From positions 1-27,927 of the forward strand of contig CAUASQ010000006.1 of NCBI GenBank assembly GCA_958431945.1: 27,927 nt of DNA, in the 5' to 3' direction. Positions 1 through 5,768 of this stretch are shown in pieces. The stretch's first letter is position 1. Each line of letters opens with the position of its first letter. Below the pieces are notes generated by a model. It saw only the letters and a list, made by a program, of their open reading frames with translations. It made no database searches and was not told the DNA's origin. This stretch comes from an uncultured Collinsella sp. Its GTDB lineage: Bacteria; Actinomycetota; Coriobacteriia; Coriobacteriales; Coriobacteriaceae. Made by a program: the position numbers and the translations under genes.

Positions 1-805
1 AGACGTGGTCGCTGTCGCTGTGCGAGCCAAAGGCCTCGCGCGGGTTAAAGACCGCAGCCGGGCCGTCGCCCTCGACGCCCAGCGTCAGGTCCAGATGCCA
101 CTCGGCCATCCAGGCGCGCAAGTCGGCGGAGCACATGTGGTCGGCCTGGGCGCCCTCGGCGTCATCCAGGTCAAAGCTGTCGATACCCAGCTGGTTGGGC
201 ATGGTCACATAGGCGTCGTCAGGCACGCGCTTGGCAATCCAGTGGTGACCACCGATGGTCTCGAGCCACCAGATCTCGCCCACATCACTAAAGGCGATGC
301 CGTTGTTCTCGTAGGTGCCGTAGCGCTCGAGCAGGTCGCCCAGGATACGAACGCCGTCGCGGGCGGACTTAGCGTACGGCAGGACCAGGGTCACCATGTC
401 CTCCTCGCCCAGGCCACCAGGCTGCGCCGGCACATAGCCGTCCTCACCCTCGTTGCCCTTGGCGGGCACGTAGTCCACGAGCGGGTCGGCGCCGCGAACT
501 CGCTCATTGGTGGTGAGCGTCTCGGTTGCGGACATGCCCACATTGAGCTCGTTAAAACCGGCCTCGGCCCAGATGCCGTGGCCCGGGACAACATCGGGGA
601 CACTCGTGTAGCGCATGGGGTTATCGGGCAGCTCAACGGTCAGGTGACTCAGGACGCTCGTGTAGACGCGCGGCTGCTCGTCGGGATGCACCACGCGCAT
701 GCGCTTGGGCTCAAACACCCCGTTGGACGAGTCCTCATTTCGGGCAACCAGGGTCGACCCGTCGTAGCTCGCGTTCTTACCAACCAGAATCGTTGTGCAC
801 GGCAT
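1..805 (-). CDS. C69-family dipeptidase, 3' end outside window
   Basis: The translation begins MPCTTILVGKNASYDGSTL and continues with VARNEDS, the N-terminal signature of C69 dipeptidases (PepD type). These are Ntn-hydrolases whose Cys (here Cys3) becomes the N-terminal nucleophile and which cleave dipeptides. Further family-like segments are FNELNVGMSATET, FSDVGEIWWLETIGGHHW and MPNQLGID. About 268 residues are visible; the family usually has 450-550, so the C-terminal half lies beyond base 1. An upstream in-frame ATG at 811 abuts the GGAGG directly. The ATG at 805 sits 6 nt after AAGGAGG and gives the expected Met-x-Cys start, so 805 is chosen. There is no signal peptide, so it is probably cytoplasmic. 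It reads away from folD and is separated from it by a hairpin terminator, so it is likely a separate transcription unit. Confidence 0.9.
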   Translation of the reverse strand, partial: MPCTTILVGKNASYDGSTLVARNEDSSNGVFEPKRMRVVHPDEQPRVYTSVLSHLTVELPDNPMRYTSVPDVVPGHGIWAEAGFNELNVGMSATETLTTNERVRGADPLVDYVPAKGNEGEDGYVPAQPGGLGEEDMVTLVLPYAKSARDGVRILGDLLERYGTYENNGIAFSDVGEIWWLETIGGHHWIAKRVPDDAYVTMPNQLGIDSFDLDDAEGAQADHMCSADLRAWMAEWHLDLTLGVEGDGPAAVFNPREAFGSHSDSDHV

Positions 806-841
806 GCGCATCCTCCTTGAGCGAAGAAATCAAACGGCAAC

Positions 842-871
842 AGTGTATCGCTTCGACGCAAAAAGGGCGAA
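842..871 (-). promoter_or_regulatory. Candidate promoter of the C69 dipeptidase gene
   Basis: On the minus strand a TACACT -10-like hexamer (847-842) lies 18 nt from a weak TTCGCC -35-like hexamer (871-866). Transcription would start near 835, about 30 nt before the ATG at 805. The -35 match is poor, so this is a candidate only. Confidence 0.3.
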
Positions 872-904
872 ACCGCGACCCTTCGAGACCCCCTCGGAAC
901 CCCT

Positions 905-1134
905 GTGGTCAAAAAATGCCAAATATGAGTACTGTCACCAATTTAGTAGCAGCAAATTTCCTTGTAATGAGTGCCGGAAATCCCTATTTGTCCAAAAGCG
1001 AGGCGGCGTTATTCCCCATAGGTTCAATAAAATGGGCTTCCTAACGAGAATGAATATCGTTAGGAAGCCCAAAAGACGTAAAACATATATGACTATCTTG
1101 GCAACAGTACTCATATTTGGCGCTTTTTGACCAC
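905..1134. repeat. Imperfect 230-bp palindromic intergenic element with 43-bp terminal inverted repeats
   Basis: Bases 905-947 and the reverse complement of 1092-1134 match at 37 of 43 positions. The shared blocks are GTGGTCAAAAA, GCCAAATATGAGTACTGT, CCAA and TAGT, in the same order and with the same spacing. A perfect 14-bp hairpin (1034-1070) lies inside. The element fills most of the gap between folD and the dipeptidase gene. No transposase and no clear target-site duplication flank it. It may be a MITE-like element, a paired operator, or a structured RNA spacer; the sequence does not decide. Confidence 0.75.
1026..1070 (-). terminator. Rho-independent terminator after folD
   Basis: Perfect 14-bp stem (1034-1047 with 1057-1070) and 9-nt loop, followed on the minus strand by ATTTTATTG. 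It lies about 100 nt after the folD stop and before the dipeptidase promoter region. It is nested within the larger inverted repeat at 905-1134. Confidence 0.65.
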
Positions 1135-1171
1135 GTGGTATATGGCTAACCCCTCAAACAGCCCAAAACGC

Positions 1172-2026
1172 CTATTTCGATGCGCGCTCCGCCGCCTCAA
1201 TCACGTGTTTGGCGAGAATTGCGGTGGTCACAGCCCCCACGCCGCCCGGCACGGGTGTGATGGCGCCAACGATCGGTTCCGCAGCATCAAAATCCACGTC
1301 GCCGACCAGTTTTCCGGCAGCCTCGTCCCAATTAATGCCAACATCGATGATCGTCTGGCCCTCGCGAACCGCATCCGCGCCAATCGTGCGCGCGCGTCCA
1401 ACCGCGGCAACAACAATGTCGGCAGAACAGCACTCGGCAGCCAGGTCACGCGTATGCGTATGGCACGTCGTCACCGTGGCATTGCGAGCCGTAAGCATGG
1501 CGGCAACGGGACGGCCAATTACCAGCGAGCGACCAACAACGGCAACCTTAGCTCCATCCAGCTCAACGCCGTAATGGTCCAGCAACGCCAACACGGCTTC
1601 TGCCGTGCAAGGAGCAAAGCCCTCGCCTCGCCCCGAAAGCGTGGTAAGCAGCGAGGCCGGCGTCATGGAGTCAACATCCTTGGCGGGATCGAGCGACGCA
1701 GCAACCGCATCCTCGTCAAGCCCAACGGGCAACGGACGAAACATCAGGCACCCGTGAACAGCGGGGTCGGCATTGATGTCCTTAATAGCCGCCAGCAGCT
1801 CATCCTGCGAAACATCGACAGGAAGCAAAACGCGGCGAGCCTCGATGCCAACCTTCTCGCAGCGCTTGAGGGCGCCGCGCTCGTAGGATAGATCGTCCTC
1901 GCGCTCGCCCACGCGAACGATGGTCAGCGTCGGCACGATACCCCGTTCGCGCAGGGCGGTGCAGCGAGCAGCGAGTTCCTCAGTCAAAGCACGGGCAACG
2001 GGAGCCCCTTTGAGCAGCTCTGCCAT
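1172..2026 (-). CDS. folD: FolD-type methylenetetrahydrofolate dehydrogenase (probably lacking cyclohydrolase activity)
   Basis: 284 aa. FolD oxidises 5,10-methylene-THF to 5,10-methenyl-THF and usually also hydrolyses it to 10-formyl-THF. Family marks are HGCLMFRPLP, KDVDSM, the NAD(P)-binding GRSLVIGRPVAAML and the C-terminal PGGVGAVTT. The catalytic region reads SYERGALKRCEKVG. The Tyr (Y48) is kept, but the position of the cyclohydrolase Lys (Y+4) is Ala52, and the conserved Gln of HGxxVQLPLP is Phe96. It therefore belongs to the FolD subclass that I expect to be mainly a dehydrogenase. The start at 2026 follows GAGGGGATAGCC. It begins 2 nt after the fchA stop, so the two are surely cotranscribed and FchA can supply the cyclohydrolase step. 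An upstream extension of the frame is rejected because it overlaps fchA and looks non-native. Confidence 0.93.
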   Translation of the reverse strand: MAELLKGAPVARALTEELAARCTALRERGIVPTLTIVRVGEREDDLSYERGALKRCEKVGIEARRVLLPVDVSQDELLAAIKDINADPAVHGCLMFRPLPVGLDEDAVAASLDPAKDVDSMTPASLLTTLSGRGEGFAPCTAEAVLALLDHYGVELDGAKVAVVGRSLVIGRPVAAMLTARNATVTTCHTHTRDLAAECCSADIVVAAVGRARTIGADAVREGQTIIDVGINWDEAAGKLVGDVDFDAAEPIVGAITPVPGGVGAVTTAILAKHVIEAAERASK

Positions 2027-2028
2027 GG

Positions 2029-2661
2029 CTATCCCCTCTTCCTGGCGGCGTCGGCAGCGCGGCGCGCCAGCGCATCGGCGCGCGGTAGCCACGTATCCAG
2101 CAGTTCATCGCACGCCGTCTCGAGCTCCTCGGCGCGCGCCCGGTCTTTCATAGACGTAGTGTTGGCAAAGAGCGTCAGGCTCGCACCCTGCATGGCGGCG
2201 CGGCAGAACACGGCACCGCACGCCACGTCGGACAGCAGCTGGCGCGAGCCCTTGTCGGCCATATCCTCGAGCAGCGCCAGCGCGCGCCCGCAGGCGTCCA
2301 TGATCCGATACGGTGGCATGGCCGCCACATGCAACGCGTCCTGGATCGCCGCAGGTCGAGCCGGGTCCTCGCGCGGAATACCATACGCCGCGGACACCTG
2401 TCCGTAGGCACGAACGTCCTCGGCGACCAGGCCCACAAGTTCCTGTGCCAACTCGTCTGCCTGAGCAAATGCGTGTGTCAGATCGTCTGCGCGATCGGCA
2501 AGCGCGGGATTGGTCGCCCCGTAGCGCGCGACCATCCCGCAAAGCGAGGCTCCCAGCGCGCCCACAAAGGCGCTCGCGCTACCGCCGCCGGGAACCGGCT
2601 CACGCGCGGCAAGCGCCTGGGCAAACTCGCGACAGGTTTTATCCATCATCTCTTGGCTCAT
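2029..2661 (-). CDS. fchA: Cyclodeaminase/cyclohydrolase family protein (methenyl-THF cyclohydrolase FchA-like)
   Basis: 210 aa from MSQEMMDKTC. The N-terminal part contains the glycine-rich PVPGGGSASAFVGALGASL, typical of the FTCD_C/FchA fold, followed by long amphipathic helices. The family either deaminates formimino-THF or interconverts methenyl-THF and 10-formyl-THF. Its position directly before a FolD with an altered cyclohydrolase site, and the presence of fhs in the same region, favour the cyclohydrolase role. No formiminotransferase domain is fused. The start at 2661 lies after AGAGGTGTTTCG; the frame is open further upstream to 2766, but that extension crosses the terminator hairpin at 2715-2750 and is not protein-like for this family. 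The true biochemical activity remains inferred. Confidence 0.85.
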   Translation of the reverse strand: MSQEMMDKTCREFAQALAAREPVPGGGSASAFVGALGASLCGMVARYGATNPALADRADDLTHAFAQADELAQELVGLVAEDVRAYGQVSAAYGIPREDPARPAAIQDALHVAAMPPYRIMDACGRALALLEDMADKGSRQLLSDVACGAVFCRAAMQGASLTLFANTTSMKDRARAEELETACDELLDTWLPRADALARRAADAARKRG

Positions 2662-2710
2662 CGAAACACCTCTGCCCACCGCGCCGGCCACCACGGGCCG
2701 CACGCATAAT

Positions 2711-2750
2711 AAAAAATGGGACAACGACGCCAGGAAGCGGTTGTCCCATT
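2711..2750 (-). terminator. Rho-independent terminator between the zinc-ribbon gene and fchA
   Basis: Perfect 11-bp stem (2715-2725 with 2740-2750), 14-nt loop, and on the minus strand a T-rich tail reading TTTTATTATG. It ends transcription of the gene(s) at 2847-3687 and isolates fchA-folD. Confidence 0.85.
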
Positions 2751-2846
2751 CATCGATCTTGTCCAAGTCAGTCTAGCCCATAAGACAAAGGCTGTCAGGA
2801 GCTCTGGCTATCGGTGTTTCCGATTGCCGGCTATAGACACAGCTGC

Positions 2847-3410
2847 CTAGTCCACCTGGAACGTCGGCAGCAGCGTATCGATAATCTTCGACCCCATGTC
2901 GCGGTTTGCAGTCGAGTACTCCAAATGCGCCGTGGCGACCGTCGAGTCCGTGACGATCGTCTTTTCGTAAATGATTGTGTCGCCCTCGCGCCACGAAACC
3001 ACGCACCAGTTGTCGCCCTCCGCGGTATAGAGGTCAGTCTTGCCCGAGGTGTCCTTATCGATAAACATCTCGTGTGCAGTTTCGTCGTTAATGTTGACGA
3101 AACCAAACAGGTTGATTACAAAGCCCGTCTCCGGATCCTCATACCTAGTGCCGCTGCCGCTGGGAGTATCAACCATCTCAAATCGATTGGGAATCGACAT
3201 GCTATAAGGATGCATGTCGTTCGTGTACGTATGCACGTCGGTCAGGTAATCGTCCGAATCGCCCGAGCCGTAGTATGCCGACTCGTCCTCGGGAACGGCC
3301 TCGTCATCCGATGACGAAGACTCCTTGTCCTTGGACTTGTCGCTCTTCTTCTTGGCAGAAGAATCTTTCTCGTCCGAAGACCCGGTATCGATCACCAAGA
3401 TCTGCGTGTC
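2847..3410 (-). CDS. Ectodomain half of a split zinc-ribbon membrane protein (+1 frame)
   Basis: About 187 residues in the frame +1 to the upstream zinc-ribbon gene. It starts with a Ser/Lys/Asp-rich linker (GSSDEKDSSAKKKSDKSKDK), followed by a folded region with MSIPNRFEMV, TGFVINLFGF, GDNWCVVSWREGDTIIYE and a C-terminal IIDTLLPTFQVD. It looks like an extracellular domain on a stalk, and its general build resembles the nearby lipoproteins (an inference only). No ATG with a good ribosome binding site precedes it; the nearest alternative starts are TTG at 3398 and GTG at 3395, both without a clear Shine-Dalgarno. It most probably is the continuation of the 3409-3687 product after a frameshift, or the broken half of a former single gene. 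Function unknown. Confidence 0.6.
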   Translation of the reverse strand, partial: DTQILVIDTGSSDEKDSSAKKKSDKSKDKESSSSDDEAVPEDESAYYGSGDSDDYLTDVHTYTNDMHPYSMSIPNRFEMVDTPSGSGTRYEDPETGFVINLFGFVNINDETAHEMFIDKDTSGKTDLYTAEGDNWCVVSWREGDTIIYEKTIVTDSTVATAHLEYSTANRDMGSKIIDTLLPTFQVD

Positions 3411-3687
3411 ACCCGTTAAGCATCGTGAGCGCAAACACCGTGCCGCCCCCGAGGAGTACCACGGCAGCACACGCCACCGCGATGACAATCGGAGCTTTGC
3501 TCTTAGGCTTTTGAGGCGCGGGCGCGACCGGCGGCATCGACTGGGTCAGGCCCGGGCCGGCCGTGGGCGCAGAAGTCGGAGCAGCGCCCGTAGGCGTCGG
3601 CACGGAACCGCCAACCAGCGAAGCCCCACAGTGCGTACAAAACGTCGATCCATCGGGAACTTGCTGTCCGCATTTTTGACAGAACAT
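3409..3687 (-). CDS. Zinc-ribbon/transmembrane N-terminal half of a split protein
   Basis: 92 aa. It begins MFCQKCGQQVPDGSTFCTHCG, a four-cysteine zinc ribbon (CxxC...CxxC). A Pro/Thr/Ala linker follows, then a single transmembrane segment (IVIAVACAAVVLLGGGTVFAL). It stops at TGA (3411-3409) immediately after the membrane span. Proteins of this architecture normally continue outside the membrane; here the expected stalk and ectodomain are found in the +1 frame. The junction reads AAC GGG TGA C, so a +1 slip from GGG to GGT just before a weak UGA-C stop is conceivable, but a plain mutation or sequencing error is equally possible. The start at 3687 is preceded by GAAAGG about 8 nt upstream. Confidence 0.75.
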   Translation of the reverse strand: MFCQKCGQQVPDGSTFCTHCGASLVGGSVPTPTGAAPTSAPTAGPGLTQSMPPVAPAPQKPKSKAPIVIAVACAAVVLLGGGTVFALTMLNG

Positions 3688-4029
3688 CGTTCGACCTTTC
3701 GTGGTTTAGCTTTTGTCACGGCCAAGTCTATACGCCCCCACTCAGGGCGCTGTTGCGCAACATGGAAAAGTCGATGCCGAGCCGTGCCGCCCCATGCGCC
3801 CAGTGCCCCAAACATGGGACACATGGCCCACCTTTCGAGACTCCCGAGCAGCACAAGCTGGGGCATATCTATAAGTAAGGAACCCGTTGGGGAACGGCCG
3901 CGCAACGGCCACAAGCGATGAACGGAGGCATAAGTCGCACAGTACACAGAGACATCCGCCGCCAGCGCAATCAGTACCCCAACAGCATGCGGCGCCGTGA
4001 TGTCATCAGCAGACAAGGAGGACGCCACC
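3688..4029. other. 342-bp intergenic region between divergent genes
   Basis: It lies between the minus-strand zinc-ribbon gene and the plus-strand lipoprotein gene, so it should hold two promoters. I see the 19-bp sequence at 3814-3832 that recurs before the second lipoprotein, an AT-rich patch near 3867-3878 (TATCTATAAG) that could be a -10 region, and AAGGAGG directly before the lipoprotein start. No convincing small gene was found. Confidence 0.5.
3814..3832 (+). repeat. Copy 1 of a 19-bp upstream repeat
   Basis: ATGGGACACATGGCCCACC is identical to bases 4779-4797. Both copies are preceded 2-3 nt upstream by GCCCCA. The word is partly self-complementary (TGGG...CCCA). This copy lies about 200 bp before the first lipoprotein start. 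It may be an operator or part of the duplicated segment. Confidence 0.7.
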
Positions 4030-4629
4030 ATGATGAAAAAGACCCTATCAATCCTTTCCCTTTGCATCGCCCTCTTTGCCGCGCTCGCCCTTGTGGGCTG
4101 CGGCGGGAGCGCATCGGGCGGCGGCAGCGCCCCCAAGAGCGAGAGCAAGGAAAAGGCCCCCGTCGCCAAGAAGACCGACTACATCTGGTTTAAGGTCGAG
4201 ATGCCCGAGGGCGTCGGCGTAAGCGACTCTGCCGGCAAGAATGCCGACAGGGTCCAGCTCACCTTCCCCGAAGACGAGAACGCCTCGGCCGATCGCTTTA
4301 TCCCCGTTTGGAAAAAAGCGCTGACGGCCGAGGAATCCCACGCCGACCAGGCGGAAAAGAAGGGGGATACGTTCCAGTGGAAGGATGGCGGGTCCGTCGA
4401 GTATAACGGCAGGACGTGGCTCGTCGGAACATACGAGGACAACAGCGGCATCTCAACCATGCTTTTTACCGATGTTGAGCCGGGAAGCGTCTACGTCCTC
4501 ATCTCGAACTTCGACCAGCACAAGAAAGAAGCCGAGGCACTCCTCAACTCCATCGAGTTCCCCGATGACATGGAAGAGGCAGTTTCCGAGGCACGCGAAG
4601 TCGAGATTTCGAGCATCGAGATCAGGTAA
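4030..4629 (+). CDS. Lipoprotein of unknown function, paralogue of the next gene
   Basis: 199 aa. The start MMKKTLSILSLC leads into a hydrophobic signal ending LVGC, a type II lipobox with lipidated Cys24, followed by a Gly/Ser-rich tether and a charged linker. The mature domain contains TDYIWFKVEMPEGV, DRFIPV, YNGRTW and GSVYVLISN and ends VEISSIEIR. The protein is expected on the outer face of the cytoplasmic membrane. The tandem next gene encodes a clear paralogue with the same blocks in the same order. The start at 4030 is 8 nt after AAGGAGG. I do not recognise a named family; the mature domain looks like a small alpha/beta ligand-binding or scaffold fold, but that is a guess. A strong terminator follows, so it is transcribed separately from its paralogue. 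Confidence 0.85.
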   Translation: MMKKTLSILSLCIALFAALALVGCGGSASGGGSAPKSESKEKAPVAKKTDYIWFKVEMPEGVGVSDSAGKNADRVQLTFPEDENASADRFIPVWKKALTAEESHADQAEKKGDTFQWKDGGSVEYNGRTWLVGTYEDNSGISTMLFTDVEPGSVYVLISNFDQHKKEAEALLNSIEFPDDMEEAVSEAREVEISSIEIR

Positions 4630-4698
4630 CGGGACACCCGCACGCGCCTACGCGCACCCGCGCACATGCGCCCCATTAAAACAACGGGCGCCCAACCC

Positions 4699-4733
4699 GG
4701 GGAGGGCCGACAGCACCAGCCCTCCCCTCTTTT
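4699..4733 (+). terminator. Rho-independent terminator after lipoprotein 1
   Basis: Perfect 9-bp GC-rich stem (4699-4707 with 4719-4727), 11-nt loop, then TCTTTT. Confidence 0.85.
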
Positions 4734-4778
4734 GCGCCCGAACATATTGCCACTTAACGGCGCAAATCCGGCCCCAGA

Positions 4779-4797
4779 ATGGGACACATGGCCCACC
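4779..4797 (+). repeat. Copy 2 of the 19-bp upstream repeat
   Basis: Identical to 3814-3832. Here it lies about 73 bp before the second lipoprotein start. A TACAGT -10-like hexamer follows at about 4816, so the repeat would overlap or adjoin the -35 region, a position fitting an operator or activator site. Confidence 0.7.
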
Positions 4798-4869
4798 CGA
4801 AGGAGCCGCTCGCGCGTACAGTAAAGGCAAGTAATCCATGGGCGGTTACAGATCGAGGAGGACACGACC

Positions 4870-5463
4870 ATGAAAAAGAAGGCCTTTGCGATTCTCACCC
4901 TCTGCATCAGTCTCTTTGCCGCGGTTGCCCTGGTGGGTTGCGGCGGAAGCGGCGGCGCTACCGGCAGTGGCGGTGACAGCGGCGCAGAAAAGCCAGCCGT
5001 GGATATGAGGACCGACTTCATTTGGTTTAAGGTCGAGGTTCCCGAGGGCGTCGAGATCACCGACGTTGCCGGCGACACCGCCGACAGGGCCCAGTTTAAG
5101 TTCACCGAGAGCGAGCACGCCAGCGATCGCTTCATCCCTGTCTTCGACTCTGACAAGAACGCCGACGAGCTGTTCGACTACGAGGCCAAATGGAAGGCCA
5201 ACTTTGAGTGGACCGAGAATGATCCCGTCAAGTACAACGGCAAGACTTGGCGCAACGCTTCCTATACACACTCGGGCGGCGTGACGACTGAGTACTTCAC
5301 CGAAGCAGGCGGCGGCAGCGTCTACGTGAGCATCGACAACGTCGAGGAGCACAAGGACGCCGTCGAGACCATGATGAAGTCTCTGGAATTTGCCGACGAC
5401 ATCGCCGAGGCCAAGACCGAGGCCATGGACGTCAAGCTCGACGATATCGAGATCAAGCGCTAA
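4870..5463 (+). CDS. Lipoprotein of unknown function, second tandem paralogue
   Basis: 197 aa. MKKKAFAILTLCISLFAA leads to the lipobox LVGC (Cys24) and a Gly/Ser-rich tether. It shares with the preceding protein TDFIWFKVEVPEGV, DRFIPV, YNGKTW, GSVYVSI and the final DIEIKR, while the middle is divergent, so the duplication is not recent. The start at 4870 follows AGGAGG about 8 nt upstream. It is expected to be anchored outside the membrane. It has its own terminator downstream and the shared 19-bp sequence upstream, so the two copies may answer to the same regulator but as separate transcripts. No enzyme motif was recognised. Confidence 0.85.
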   Translation: MKKKAFAILTLCISLFAAVALVGCGGSGGATGSGGDSGAEKPAVDMRTDFIWFKVEVPEGVEITDVAGDTADRAQFKFTESEHASDRFIPVFDSDKNADELFDYEAKWKANFEWTENDPVKYNGKTWRNASYTHSGGVTTEYFTEAGGGSVYVSIDNVEEHKDAVETMMKSLEFADDIAEAKTEAMDVKLDDIEIKR

Positions 5464-5534
5464 GCGACTGGCGAGCGCAACGGGAAACACGGTCGCAGTG
5501 CAAACAAGCGACGGTACCCCAGCGCTTCGTACCC

Positions 5535-5567
5535 AGGGAGGGCCGGTAAACCGACCCTCCCTTTCTT
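5535..5567 (+). terminator. Rho-independent terminator after lipoprotein 2
   Basis: Stem AGGGAGGG (5535-5542) with CCCTCCCT (5555-5562), extended inside by CGG/CCG, then TTTCTT. Confidence 0.85.
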
Positions 5568-5620
5568 ATGCCTGTAGCCGACGAACGCGAGGATGCCGGA
5601 CGCCGGAACCGCCCCAAATG

Positions 5621-5632
5621 TGGCAACAGTAC
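5621..5632. promoter_or_regulatory. 12-mer shared with the palindromic element
   Basis: TGGCAACAGTAC occurs here, about 140 bp before the phospholipase start, and again at 1099-1110 inside the inverted repeat near folD. The left arm of that repeat carries the near match TGGTGACAGTAC on the complementary strand. A shared regulator site is possible; this is inference. The rest of the 305-bp gap 5464-5768 holds a terminator and a weak TATAGT -10-like hexamer near 5721, but no gene. Confidence 0.4.
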
Positions 5633-5768
5633 GAAAACGACAAACACCCCAACACGTCCGCCCACCGATTTATTGCGCCGCGCAGACAATTAAACCAGCA
5701 TCTTTAAACATCTGGGCAGTATAGTGACCAAAACTATCGCATAACCGCACTCTGCGAATGGAGAAGTT

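Noticed and set aside
5..820. Plus-strand open frame of 271 codons
   Set aside because: It is antisense to the C69 dipeptidase gene, has low-complexity Val/Ala/Gly/His composition and no ribosome binding site; it is a by-product of GC-rich codon use.
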